DNA of 64,000 nucleotides from Paenibacillus pasadenensis DSM 19293 (GCF_000422485.1 NZ_AULW01000001.1:248001-312000); one strand, 5' to 3'; shown: positions 26,297 to 34,193, counted from the stretch's first letter. Made by a program: numbers and translations. The notes: generated by a model from the letters alone, not told the origin.

Positions 26297-26689
26297 CTAC
26301 AGCCTCAGCAGATGCTGCGTGATGCCGGTCGCCATCAGCACCACATAGAGGAAGCCCATAACGAAAAAGCCCGCTCTCCAGACGGCTCGGAACGCCTTGG
26401 CCGCGTCGATTTCGCCGCGCTTGCGATGCTGGAGATTGCCGATGAGGCCGCCTCCGAGCAGCATCAGGAGCAGGATGCCGTACAAGCCGAAAGAGTTGGA
26501 GAAGACGCGGTTGAACAGCACCGCCACGCAGCCGATGAGCAGCAGCGTCGTGACATCCATCGCCAGCCGGAACGACCGGCCCTTGTCGCCCGTCAGCATG
26601 CGGCTGCCGAGATAGACGGCCGCGAACGGGAGGAACGGCGCCGCGGCCAGCACGGCGTAGATCGTCTTCAACAGGTCCCAAAGAAACAT
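26297..26689 (-). CDS. DUF3397 membrane protein
   Basis: A 130-residue protein with four hydrophobic segments (about 5-27, 40-60, 65-85 and 108-128) and a short basic loop (QHRKRGEIDAAKAFR). Length, helix pattern and position between panE and bshC match the DUF3397 family of Bacillales. No function is known. The ATG at 26689 has AGGTGA 6 nt upstream. An ATG at 26719 would overlap the end of panE. Confidence 0.75.
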   Translation of the reverse strand: MFLWDLLKTIYAVLAAAPFLPFAAVYLGSRMLTGDKGRSFRLAMDVTTLLLIGCVAVLFNRVFSNSFGLYGILLLMLLGGGLIGNLQHRKRGEIDAAKAFRAVWRAGFFVMGFLYVVLMATGITQHLLRL

Positions 26690-26715
26690 AGGCTTCACCT
26701 GACCTCTCTGGAGCG

Positions 26716-27816
26716 TCATTCGAGCGCATGCACCAGCGCCGCGGCCGCCTCGTTCAGCGGCGCCGGCACGCCGTGCCGTGCCGCCAGGCGCGCCAGCTCC
26801 CCGTTGATGCTGGCGATCTCCGTCGGGCGGCCGGCCCGGACGTCGGCCAGCATCGACGACGTATTGGCGGCCGTCCTGCGGCATACGTCCAGCAGCCGCT
26901 CCCACTCCTCGCCCGTCGCAGCGAAGCCAGCGCTCACGAGGATCGAGAGGCTCTCCTCATGCAGCGCCTTCATGAGGCGGCTGCCCTGCGGATGCTCGGG
27001 CAGCCGGCCGTTCGGAACGTCGAGCAGCGCGGTGAGCGGGTTGATGACGGCGTTCAGGAGAAGCTTCCGGTAGATGCGGTCTTCCACGTCATTCGACAAA
27101 AAAGCGGCGATTCCTGCCCGTTGCAGCGCTTGCCTCCAACCGGCGAGCAGCGGGTCCGCGGAGGCGCTTCCATCCGCTCCCGGCGCCGGGCCGTAATGCA
27201 GCTCGCCCGCCCCGGCATGGACAACCTCGCGCGCGCCGACGCGCAGCGCCCCCTCGCTCGTCATGCCGGCATAAAGGCGGATTCCCGGCAGCGTCCGCGC
27301 CAGCTGCTCGAGATGCCCGATTCCGTTCTGCAGGCAGAGCAGGCTGTCTCCGGGCCGCAGGAGCGCCGCCAGCTGCCGCAGCAGCTCCGGGCCGAGCGCC
27401 GTCTGCTTGACCGCCAGCACATGCCAGCGCCCTTCGCGCTCGTTCCGGCCTGCTTCAGCCTTTGCCGCGTCTTGCAGTGCGGACGCTTCGCCTCTAGCCA
27501 TTGCCACCTTATGCAGCGCGGACGCCTCAGCCTCTGCCGTTGCCGCGTCATGCAGCGCGGACGCCTCAGCCTCTGCCGTTGCCGCATCATTCAGCGCGGA
27601 CGCCTCGGCCTCTGCCGTTGCCGCGTCATGCAGCGTGGACGCCTCGACCGCGACGTCAAGCGCCTCCCCGCCTCGGCTGAGGCGGATGCCATCCCGCGCC
27701 AGCAGCTCCGCCTGTTCCTTGCCGCGCGTCAGCATCCGCACCTGCGCGCCGCCGAGCGCCAGCCTCGCCCCGTGCAGCAGCCCGACGGCTCCGGCTCCGA
27801 TGATCTCGATCTTCAT
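26716..27816 (-). CDS. panE: 2-dehydropantoate 2-reductase with internal repeat expansion
   Basis: NADPH-dependent ketopantoate reductase of pantothenate/CoA synthesis; 366 residues against about 300 for the family. The N-terminal Rossmann motif is IEIIGAGAVGLLHGARLA. The C-terminal helical domain has NDVEDRIYRKLLLNAVINPLTALL and TSSMLADVRAGRPTEI. The surplus is explained by five tandem 13-residue units inserted at residues 58-122 (27451-27645), just before the conserved strand WHVLAVKQTA. The ATG at 27816 is best spaced (6 nt) from AAGGAGG; the ATG two codons earlier touches that site. Whether the enlarged enzyme is active is unknown. Confidence 0.9.
   Translation of the reverse strand: MKIEIIGAGAVGLLHGARLALGGAQVRMLTRGKEQAELLARDGIRLSRGGEALDVAVEASTLHDAATAEAEASALNDAATAEAEASALHDAATAEAEASALHKVAMARGEASALQDAAKAEAGRNEREGRWHVLAVKQTALGPELLRQLAALLRPGDSLLCLQNGIGHLEQLARTLPGIRLYAGMTSEGALRVGAREVVHAGAGELHYGPAPGADGSASADPLLAGWRQALQRAGIAAFLSNDVEDRIYRKLLLNAVINPLTALLDVPNGRLPEHPQGSRLMKALHEESLSILVSAGFAATGEEWERLLDVCRRTAANTSSMLADVRAGRPTEIASINGELARLAARHGVPAPLNEAAAALVHALE
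27451..27645 (-). repeat. Five in-frame 39-bp repeats within panE
   Basis: Consensus unit EASALHDAATAEA, 13 residues, in copies EASTLHDAATAEA, EASALNDAATAEA, EASALHDAATAEA, EASALHKVAMARG and EASALQDAAKAEA. The first three are nearly identical and the last two have diverged. Because 39 is a multiple of 3, copy-number change keeps the frame. The units are Ala/Glu-rich and likely helical. Confidence 0.95.
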
Positions 27817-27910
27817 CGTCATCCTCCTTCTTCACAGGGGCATTTTAGCAGAAGGACGGGAGGCTTGGACAGCACAAAATGGGACGCTTGACCGGAAAGC
27901 GGGATTGAAA

Positions 27911-28005
27911 CGGCCCCGCTTCGCGGAGCCGACATCGCAGGCCGGGACCGCAACCCGCTTTTCGGGGCGGCAGGCCGGAGATCGCCCCCCGCTTCACGGG
28001 GCCGG
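27911..28005. repeat. Three similar small GC hairpins
   Basis: Imperfect hairpins at 27911-27931, 27948-27970 and 27983-28005 share a core CCCGCTT followed within 2-3 nt by CGGGGC or CGGAGC. They are spaced 35-37 bp apart, which suggests a decayed tandem unit distinct from the 52-bp array. Confidence 0.55.
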
Positions 28006-28086
28006 GGATCGTTCCGATCTCCTTGGGTCCAGATCCCTTAAATCGCATTCTCCAGAACTCTCAAAAGCTTCTTGATCCCGCTGAAC

Positions 28087-28502
28087 CCTGAGTTACTCGG
28101 TTTTTCCGCGCAACTCCGCCTGTTTCTCCTGCTCCGTACCTGAGTTACTCGGTTTATCCGCGCAACTCTGCCCGCTCCCCCTTCTGCGTACCCGAGTTAC
28201 TCGGTTTTTCCGCGCAACTCTGCCCGTTTCTCCTTCTGCGTACCTGAGTTACTCGGTTTTTCCGCGCAACTCTGCCCGCTCCCCCTTCTGCGTACCTGAG
28301 TTACTCGGTTTATCCGCGCAACTCCGCCCGCTCCCCCTTCTGCGTACCTGAGTTACTCGGTTTCTCCGCGCAACTCTGCCCGCTCCCCCTTCTGCGTACC
28401 CGAGTTACTCGGTTTTTCCGCGCAACTCCGCCCGTTCCCCCTTCTGCGTACCCAAGTTACTCGGTTTTTCCGCGCAACTCCGAGCGTTGCGACGCTAGCG
28501 CC
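28087..28502. repeat. Tandem array of eight 52-bp units with stem-loop core
   Basis: Units begin at 28087, 28139, 28191, 28243, 28295, 28347, 28399 and 28451, exactly 52 bp apart; the last loses identity after about 34 bp. The conserved 27-bp core runs from GAGTTACTCGG, through a 5-nt pyrimidine-rich loop (TTTTT, TTATC-like), to CCGCGCAACTC. Its arms pair over 11 positions with one A-C mismatch and one G-U wobble. The other 25 bp (GCCCGCTCCCCCTTCTGCGTA) is also conserved, so these are not CRISPR spacers. No cas genes are present. 52 is not a multiple of 3 and no frame is kept. Confidence 0.95.
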
Positions 28503-28504
28503 TT

Positions 28505-28533
28505 CCAACTAACTCGATTTTTCGACTTGTTGG
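28505..28533. repeat. Dyad related to the 52-bp core
   Basis: CCAACTAACTCGA, TTTT and TCGACTTGTTGG form an imperfect hairpin right after the array. Like the array core it has an AACTCG arm and a T-rich loop, so it may be a diverged relative. Confidence 0.5.
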
Positions 28534-28580
28534 CTTTACTTCATAGCGTGGTCAGGCGATGAGCGCGAATGAGCATTGCC

Positions 28581-28631
28581 GTCTCCCGGGTATGCGGGAG
28601 ACGCTCCCCTCCCCCCAAAAAAAGGGGGGGA
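28581..28631. repeat. Two adjacent palindromes
   Basis: CGTCTCCCG and CGGGAGACG pair around a 6-nt loop. Immediately after, CTCCCCTCCCCCC and GGGGGGGAGG flank a seven-A loop. On the minus strand the A run sits in the loop rather than after the stem, so a terminator function is doubtful. Confidence 0.6.
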
Positions 28632-28915
28632 GGCGGGCGCCGGGACGAAGGGAGCGAAGCGAGACGATGCCTTTCGGAGAAGCGGCAGCGGTCCTCTTGG
28701 AAGACGGATGGCCTCCGCATAGGAGGTCAGAAAATCAGGGCATCCGGCTTCCAGTGGAATCGGAGAAAGGCTCGGCTCGCGCAGCGGCCTATTCGTCCCA
28801 TAAGACTCGGCTCGCGGCTAGGCTCGCGCAGCGCCTTGTTCGTCCTCTTGACAGCTTGGCTAGGCTCGCGCAGCGCAGCAGCCTGCTCCCCGCCGGCAAT
28901 GCTCAAACAAGGCGC

Positions 28916-28955
28916 AAAAAAGCGGCAGCCGCCTTCTTCCGAAGTCGACTGCCGC
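28916..28955 (-). terminator. Terminator after rsfA
   Basis: GCGGCAG (28949-28955 complement) and CTGCCGC form a 7-bp stem with a long loop, followed on the minus strand by six T, just beyond the rsfA stop. Confidence 0.65.
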
Positions 28956-28962
28956 CCCGCTC

Positions 28963-29607
28963 TCATTCGATCCGCTCCAAGTTTCCGCTCGCATCCATCT
29001 TGAACCGGGGACGAGTCTCCTCTTCTTCGTTCAAGACCGTCATCCGACGCGCCCGGTCCATGATCTGGATCAGCATCTTGTAATCGTCGTTCACCGACTG
29101 GTAGTCGAGCTGCGCGTGGTTCGCGTCGGTCGACAGCTTGTCGTTCAGCTCCCTCAACCCGGAGAGCTCGTCGTCCCGAAGCTTGAGCTCCTTCTCGAGC
29201 CGGCTGATCTGCCGCTGCAGGTCGCTGTAGGTCGCTTTCCACTGCTTCAGGTACCGGATGACGGCCTCGATGGCGACCGTCTCTTCGCCGAACCCGGATT
29301 CCTCCGAGCGGCTCGAGCGGACGTCCTGCTCCGCCACGGCCGAGACATGCGAGGCGACCGCCGTCTGCTTCTTCAAATAATTCCGTTTCTGCCGCTGCTG
29401 CTTGGCGAGCTGGATCGCCTCCTCGTACCGCTTGCGCACGCAGCTGTTCCAGCGGAAGCCGCATGCCGCGGGGGTGCGGGATATCCGCTCTCCGACCTCC
29501 TCGAAGGCTCCGAGCTGGGTTCCCCCTTCCCGAATATGTCTCAGCGTCACCTCGGCGAGGATCAAGTCGTCCTCCGGGCTCCATGCATCTTGCCTGACTG
29601 CTGTCAT
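28963..29607 (-). CDS. rsfA: RsfA-family prespore transcription factor
   Basis: Myb/SANT-like DNA-binding protein; 214 residues. The N-terminal domain ([20 protein letters not shown], then [27 protein letters not shown]) is highly conserved with B. subtilis RsfA, a SigF-made regulator that tunes SigF-dependent genes in the forespore. The C-terminal half is a coiled coil (about 120-200). The ATG at 29607 matches the family N-terminus and has AGGAGG about 11 nt upstream; the frame runs 45 codons further upstream over the promoter region. Confidence 0.9.
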   Translation of the reverse strand: MTAVRQDAWSPEDDLILAEVTLRHIREGGTQLGAFEEVGERISRTPAACGFRWNSCVRKRYEEAIQLAKQQRQKRNYLKKQTAVASHVSAVAEQDVRSSRSEESGFGEETVAIEAVIRYLKQWKATYSDLQRQISRLEKELKLRDDELSGLRELNDKLSTDANHAQLDYQSVNDDYKMLIQIMDRARRMTVLNEEEETRPRFKMDASGNLERIE

Positions 29608-29672
29608 TCTCGCTACAACCTCCTCGCGATAACGCGCTTTCTTCCACTCTATGCCCTCCCAGGAGTTCATAG

Positions 29673-29701
29673 AATCTATTGATACTAAAATGTATATCCA
29701 A
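29673..29701 (-). promoter_or_regulatory. Putative sigmaA-type promoter for rsfA
   Basis: TTGGAT, 17 bp, TAGATT on the minus strand, in a locally AT-rich stretch about 65 bp upstream of the RsfA start. The B. subtilis gene is SigF-controlled, so a forespore promoter may also exist. Confidence 0.45.
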
Positions 29702-29798
29702 TAAAGGTGCGCCTCATACATAAGATCCTCCTCCCGGGGCAAGGATAAGGGCGAAGAACGGAATGGCGAATTTCAGTCCGGGTTGTCCGGGAAAGCGG

Positions 29799-29827
29799 TT
29801 TACAGTATTTGACCAAAACGCTATAAT
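29799..29827 (+). promoter_or_regulatory. SigmaA promoter for the DUF2626 gene
   Basis: TTTACA, exactly 17 bp, TATAAT, with the likely start of transcription near 29834, about 40 bp before the ATG. Confidence 0.75.
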
Positions 29828-29873
29828 GTTCTTTAGCATATTATCTGGTCGTAACGAGAGGGGGATTCGTCTC

Positions 29874-30110
29874 ATGGCGCGCATGTTTCGCGTACTCGGC
29901 TTCTGGTGTCTGGTGATCGCCCTCATGGCATTTGCAGGACATATGACCGAGTTTTCGCTTCTGTTTTTCTTCCAGGCTATCGCCTTCTTCTTCCTGGGCT
30001 ACCTGAACTTTACGGAGCGTACGTACATACTGATGTTCTGGGCTTACATGATCTTGACCTTCCTGGGCTTCAGCTACTGGACCATCTTCAAGATGGACCT
30101 TCCGTTCTGA
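29874..30110 (+). CDS. yqgY: DUF2626 small membrane protein (YqgY-like)
   Basis: A 78-residue, three-helix membrane protein beginning MARMFRVLGFWCLVIALMAF. Length, start and aromatic-rich helices match DUF2626 of Bacillales (YqgY). No function is known. The ATG at 29874 follows GAGAGGGGG. It is monocistronic, with a strong promoter and a terminator 22 bp downstream. Confidence 0.85.
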   Translation: MARMFRVLGFWCLVIALMAFAGHMTEFSLLFFFQAIAFFFLGYLNFTERTYILMFWAYMILTFLGFSYWTIFKMDLPF

Positions 30111-30132
30111 TCCGACATGCTTCAAGCGATCG

Positions 30133-30161
30133 ACCGCCGGGCCTTGCGCCCGGCGGTTGTT
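30133..30161 (+). terminator. Terminator after DUF2626 gene
   Basis: ACCGCCGGGC and GCCCGGCGGT form a 10-bp perfect stem with a 5-nt loop, followed by TGTTT. Confidence 0.75.
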
Positions 30162-30231
30162 TGCATTCCGGGAGCTGCCGGGGCATAGGGTAGAAGACAA
30201 CCGGACAAGAGGGGAGGGCCGTCTGACACCA

Positions 30232-31338
30232 ATGCCGAAATCATTCCCTGCCCGTCTGGCGAGCCTGCTCGTCTTGCTGATCGCGCTCGCGCAGCTGCCG
30301 GCGCTTGCGCTTGCCTCCGCCCCGGCCGCTTCCTCCGGCGGCGGCAGCGCCGACGCCCAGCGGCAGCTGCTTGAGATGAGCCTGCGCATCGTCGAGATCG
30401 ACCAGGAGCTGGGCCGCATCCAGACGAACCGGCTTCAGCTCCAGCAGCGGATCGACGACTCGTCGGGACAGCTTCAGCGGCAGGAAGCACAGCTCCAGGA
30501 GCGGAAGCGGCAGGCGGGCGAGTCGCTGGCAAGCTACTATATGGGCAAGCAGGAAAAGCTGCTCGGAGCGCTGCTGCATGTGCGCAGCCTGGGCGACCTG
30601 CTGCGTACGCTCGATCTGATCGAGCTGGTCGTGAGCGGCGACCGCGTCAAAATCGCCGACTACCGCGAGCGCTCCGAGCGGCTGCGCGCGGATCTCGCCC
30701 GGCTGGGCCGGGAACGGAGCGGGCTGGCGGCCCTGGAGCGGCAGCTGACGGAGCGGCGGAGCCAGATGGACGGCCTGCGGCAGCAGCTGGAGCGGGAAAT
30801 CGCGGCGAGCGACGATCCGGAGGCGACGCGCAGCCGGATCGGCACGGTCCAGCAGCTGTGGGAGTCCGAGGGACGGGAAAAGCTGCGCTCCTATTTCAAG
30901 GCGCTCGCGAAGGCGATGAACCGGCTGCCCGACTGGCTGAAGGAGCATCCGGAGCATTTGAAGCTCGACGCCGGTGGCTATACGCTGACGCTGCCCGACG
31001 AAACGCTTAACCGGTTCCTGCAGGAGCAAGACCCCGCGCTCGCCTCGTTCCGCTTCGCCTTCGAGGACGGACGGGTCGTCGCCAGCGGCAGCGAGGGACA
31101 GCTCGAGCTGGAGGCGATCGGCCGCTACGAGCTTGTCGAGAAGCCGAAAAACGGCATCCGCTTCCGCATTGACGGACTGCGCTTCAATGGCCTGGACCTG
31201 CCGCAGTCGACGATCGACGAGCTGGAGCAGTCGTTCAATCTCGGCTTTTATCCAAGCAAGTTCATCTCGTTCGTGCGCGTCGATTCCGTTCAGATTCAAG
31301 AGCATGAGCTGCTCCTTCGCTTCAAGTTTTCCCTATAG
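30232..31338 (+). CDS. Secreted coiled-coil protein of unknown function
   Basis: 368 residues with a signal peptide (PARLASLLVLLIALAQLPAL, cleavage likely near ALASA). A long coiled coil follows (about 40-230, for example EMSLRIVEIDQELGRI and ERSGLAALERQLTERRSQ), resembling the N-terminal coiled coil of secreted hydrolases such as CwlO or the FtsX partner PcsB. The last ~130 residues form a compact beta-rich region (GYTLTLPDETLNRFLQ to HELLLRFKFSL) and contain no NlpC/P60 or peptidase motif, so no catalytic role is claimed. The ATG is preceded by GAGGGGAGGG at a rather long distance. A terminator follows. Confidence 0.75.
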   Translation: MPKSFPARLASLLVLLIALAQLPALALASAPAASSGGGSADAQRQLLEMSLRIVEIDQELGRIQTNRLQLQQRIDDSSGQLQRQEAQLQERKRQAGESLASYYMGKQEKLLGALLHVRSLGDLLRTLDLIELVVSGDRVKIADYRERSERLRADLARLGRERSGLAALERQLTERRSQMDGLRQQLEREIAASDDPEATRSRIGTVQQLWESEGREKLRSYFKALAKAMNRLPDWLKEHPEHLKLDAGGYTLTLPDETLNRFLQEQDPALASFRFAFEDGRVVASGSEGQLELEAIGRYELVEKPKNGIRFRIDGLRFNGLDLPQSTIDELEQSFNLGFYPSKFISFVRVDSVQIQEHELLLRFKFSL

Positions 31339-31352
31339 CTCAAAACAACGCC

Positions 31353-31400
31353 AAAAAGGCCGTTTCCGCAAGCGTCTGCGACGCCGGAAACGGCCTTTTT
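31353..31400. terminator. Bidirectional terminator
   Basis: AAAAAGGCCGTTTCCG and CGGAAACGGCCTTTTT form a perfect 16-bp stem with A and T runs on both strands, between convergent genes ending at 31338 and 31468. Confidence 0.9.
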
Positions 31401-31467
31401 ATTGAGATGGGCATGCCTGTGCCGCTCCGGCCTGGCCGCAGCCTGCCTGCCGCTCCGGCAGGCAGGC

Positions 31468-32718
31468 TCACGACGCCTCCAGCGACTGCCTCCAGGCGTT
31501 CGCCAGCTGCTGCGGGCTCATCGCGCCGGCAGATGTCCCGTAAGCCGACCAGAGCGGCCCGAACGGCAGCAGGCGGCCGCTCTCCGGCCCTGCGCCCGCG
31601 CTTCCTTGCGGGAAGAGCGCCTGCTTCCAGACGGAGAGCGGCGTCTCCGCCGCCGCGCCGGCGCCCGCGTACAAGCTCGGATCGGCCGGCAGCAGCCCGG
31701 CCTCCTCCCGCAGCCGCTCTTGGGCGCTCCTGCCCGCCGCGGCAGCGATCCAGGAGCCGGCGGCAGCCGGGAATTCCGTGTCGGAAGAGATCACGTAGCC
31801 GTACCCGCCCAGAGCGGACGGAGCGGCGGCGGCGGCGAGGCTCGCATCGGCGATGAATTCGACGTGCAGGCCATGGCTGCGATAATAGGACAGCGGCACG
31901 ACGGTCGCATAGCTGCCGCCCCGGCGCGCCAGCTCGACGGCAGCGTCCGCGCTCCCGGCAGCCGCCAGATCCGCCGCTTGCAAGGGAGCCGTCCGCGGCA
32001 GCACGGACGCCTCCAGCAGCGCGGGATCAAGCGTCGCGCCGCCGCCATGCCAGCGCGCCAGCCAGGACAGCGCCTGGATGCCGTCCGCGGCGGGGATCGC
32101 CGCCGCCGCCCTCTCCGGCGCCTGCGCCCGCAGCCGCTCCAGCTCCGCCCAGGTTTCGGGCGGCTTGCTCCAGCCGGCAGCCTGCAGCGCTTCGCGGCTC
32201 CAGATCAGCACGGGAGGATCCGCATAAGCCGGCGTCCCCCACGCATAGCCCCGCCAACGAAGCTCCTGGACGATCGGGCTTGCCTCGGAGACGGAACCCG
32301 AGCCGCTGTCCTGCGGGACGAGCCCGTCCGCCGGCAGCAGCTTGCCCGCCGAAGCCCAGCGCAAGACGTCGCGGCTCGATAGAAGCGCGATGTCGGCCCG
32401 CTGCCCGTCCACGCCCGTTCCCCGATCGGCCTCGGCGTCCGCCGGCACGAGCTCGGCCTGCCAATAGGGATGGCGGCTTTCCCATTCCTCGGTGATCCGC
32501 TCGAGGGCTTCAAGCGCCTCCGGCCCTAAGGAAACGCTTACACGGAGCCTTGCCTCCCGACTGTCGTCGCTGCCGTCCTGCGGGCGCTCGGCGCCTCCCG
32601 ACGGCTGATCCGCCGGCTGCGGCAGCAGCGAGACGGGGGAAGGTCCTTCCTGGACGAGCAGCAGCAGCGCGCATACGACGACGGCGCCGGGTAGAATCAT
32701 CCACTTTTTGCGTTCCAG
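31468..32718 (-). CDS. Extracellular solute-binding-like protein, probable CTG start
   Basis: 416 residues. The N-terminus ERKKWMILPGAVVVCALLLL is a signal peptide or anchor, followed by a disordered Pro/Ser/Asp linker. The rest resembles a periplasmic-binding fold of the sugar type (ITEEWESRHPYWQAELVPAD, IALLSSRDVLRWASAGKLLP, GTPAYADPPVLIWSREALQAAG). No classical lipobox is seen. The CTG at 32718 is 8 nt from GGAGG and supplies the basic n-region; the ATG at 32700 starts six codons later and is about 30 nt from that site. No permease or ATPase gene is adjacent. It might be an orphan binding protein or a sensor partner. Confidence 0.7.
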   Translation of the reverse strand: MERKKWMILPGAVVVCALLLLVQEGPSPVSLLPQPADQPSGGAERPQDGSDDSREARLRVSVSLGPEALEALERITEEWESRHPYWQAELVPADAEADRGTGVDGQRADIALLSSRDVLRWASAGKLLPADGLVPQDSGSGSVSEASPIVQELRWRGYAWGTPAYADPPVLIWSREALQAAGWSKPPETWAELERLRAQAPERAAAAIPAADGIQALSWLARWHGGGATLDPALLEASVLPRTAPLQAADLAAAGSADAAVELARRGGSYATVVPLSYYRSHGLHVEFIADASLAAAAAPSALGGYGYVISSDTEFPAAAGSWIAAAAGRSAQERLREEAGLLPADPSLYAGAGAAAETPLSVWKQALFPQGSAGAGPESGRLLPFGPLWSAYGTSAGAMSPQQLANAWRQSLEAS

Positions 32719-32802
32719 GGTCCAGTCCTCCTCGGTCTCCCCTTCTCTTCTCTATTCTTCTATCCTATCAAAAGAATCGGGACTTGTCTTCCTTGCCTTC
32801 GC

Positions 32803-32846
32803 AAAAAAACAGGCCGAAAGCTTCAGCGATCTGAAGCCTTCGGCCT
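32803..32846 (-). terminator. Terminator after phoH/ylaK
   Basis: A 16-nt arm pair (AGGCCGAA-AG-CTTCAG with CTGAAG-CC-TTCGGCCT) with one internal mismatch is followed on the minus strand by seven T, just past the stop. Confidence 0.8.
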
Positions 32847-32861
32847 ATCCCGTCGCCGTCC

Positions 32862-34193
32862 TTAGAGCAGGTCCGCCGCCAGCTGGGCCAGCTTGGAGCG
32901 CTCGCCCTTCTCCAGGTTGATATGCCCGCTCAGCCCTTCCTTCTTGAAGCTTTCCACGATGTAGGACAGGCCGTTGCTCATCGAGTCGAGGTAAGGATGG
33001 TCGATCTGCTCGGGATCGCCCATGAGCACGATCTTGCTGCCTTCGCCGACGCGCGAGACGATCGTCTTGACCTCATGCCGGCTCAGGTTCTGCGCTTCGT
33101 CGATAATGATGAACTGGCCCGGAATCGAGCGCCCGCGGATGTAGGTGAGCGCTTCGACCTGGATGCTGCCGAGCCCCATCAGAATCTTGTCGATGTCGCC
33201 GGACTTTTTGGTATCGAACAGGAATTCCAGGTTGTCGTAGATCGGCTGCATCCACGGACGCAGCTTCTCGTCCTTCTCGCCGGGCAGATAGCCGATATCC
33301 TTGCCCATCGGCACGACGGGGCGGGCGATGAGCAGCTTCTTGTATTTATGCTCGTCTTCGATCTTGAGCAGCCCGGCGGCCAGCGCGAGCAGCGTCTTGC
33401 CGGTGCCGGCCTTGCCGGTGAGGGTGACGAGCGGGATGTCGTCGTTCAGCAGCAGCTCGAGCGCCATCCGCTGCTGGGCGTTGCGCGCCGTGATGCCCCA
33501 GACGGGATCGTTGCTCATATAGAGCGGCTCCAGCCTTGCTCCGTCCTGGCTCACCTTGAGCAGCGCGCTCTTGGACGTGCCCAGCTCGTCGCGCAGGATG
33601 ATGAACTCGTTCGGATGGAGCCTCGAGCTCAGCTGCAGGCTCTTGACGCTGAGGAAGCGATAGGAGTAGAACTCGTCGATGACCGATGGATGGACGAACA
33701 GCGTCGCCGTGCCGGTATAGACGTCGGAAGGCTCCGCGACGCGATCGGACATATAGTCCTCCGCCTGCAGCCCCAGCACGTCGGCCTTGATGCGCACCAG
33801 CACGTCCTTGCTCACGAGCACGACGTCCCGCTTCGAGCCCTTTTCTTCCTCTTCCATATCGTAATTCAGGGCGACCGCGAGAATGCGGTTGTCGTTCGAC
33901 ATCTCCCCGAACATTTCCTGGACGCGGACGAAGCTCCGATGGTTGAGCTCGACGCGCAGCACGCCGCCGCGCGGGGTCGCGATTCCTTCATGGAGGCGCC
34001 CGTTCTCCCTCAAGCCGTCGAGCAGCCTCGAGACATGCCGGGCGTTGCGGCCCAGCTCGTCGGCCAGCCTCTTCTTGGAGTCGATCTCTTCGAGCACGAC
34101 GGCCGGGATGATGACCTCGTTGTCGTCGAACGAGAAGATCGCCTGCGGATCATGAAGCAGCACATTCGTATCCAATACGAAGATTTTAGTCAT
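32862..34193 (-). CDS. ylaK: PIN-PhoH ATPase (YlaK-like)
   Basis: 443 residues. An N-terminal PIN ribonuclease domain (FVLDTNVLLHDPQAIFSF, then VVLEEIDSKKR; acidic residues D8, E35-36 and later Asp) is fused to a PhoH-type P-loop ATPase (TLTGKAGTGKTLLALAAGL; Walker B IIIDEAQNLSRHEVKTI). Such PhoH2-type proteins are RNA helicase/nucleases. The gene is divergent from the ylaJ-like lipoprotein, keeping the ylaJ-ylaK neighbourhood of B. subtilis in a different orientation. ATG with a GGAGGGG site. Confidence 0.95.
   Translation of the reverse strand: MTKIFVLDTNVLLHDPQAIFSFDDNEVIIPAVVLEEIDSKKRLADELGRNARHVSRLLDGLRENGRLHEGIATPRGGVLRVELNHRSFVRVQEMFGEMSNDNRILAVALNYDMEEEEKGSKRDVVLVSKDVLVRIKADVLGLQAEDYMSDRVAEPSDVYTGTATLFVHPSVIDEFYSYRFLSVKSLQLSSRLHPNEFIILRDELGTSKSALLKVSQDGARLEPLYMSNDPVWGITARNAQQRMALELLLNDDIPLVTLTGKAGTGKTLLALAAGLLKIEDEHKYKKLLIARPVVPMGKDIGYLPGEKDEKLRPWMQPIYDNLEFLFDTKKSGDIDKILMGLGSIQVEALTYIRGRSIPGQFIIIDEAQNLSRHEVKTIVSRVGEGSKIVLMGDPEQIDHPYLDSMSNGLSYIVESFKKEGLSGHINLEKGERSKLAQLAADLL

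Larger units (their letters stand above)
27823..28915. other. Non-coding repeat island between panE and rsfA
   Basis: About 1.1 kb with no credible gene. Open frames here have no recognisable protein, no good ribosome sites and run through the repeats. From left to right it holds three small GC hairpins (27911-28005), the 52-bp tandem array (28087-28502), a related dyad (28505-28533), two palindromes (28581-28631) and three copies of GGCTCGCGCAGCG (near 28776, 28823 and 28864). Confidence 0.75.

Noticed and set aside
28087-28502. CRISPR array
   Set aside because: The repeats have regular spacing and a dyad, but the intervening 25 bp are nearly identical between units, and no cas gene is in the window.
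28559-29083. Plus-strand open frames of 144-174 residues over the repeat island
   Set aside because: They run antisense into rsfA, show no protein family and have low-complexity sequence from the palindromes and direct repeats.
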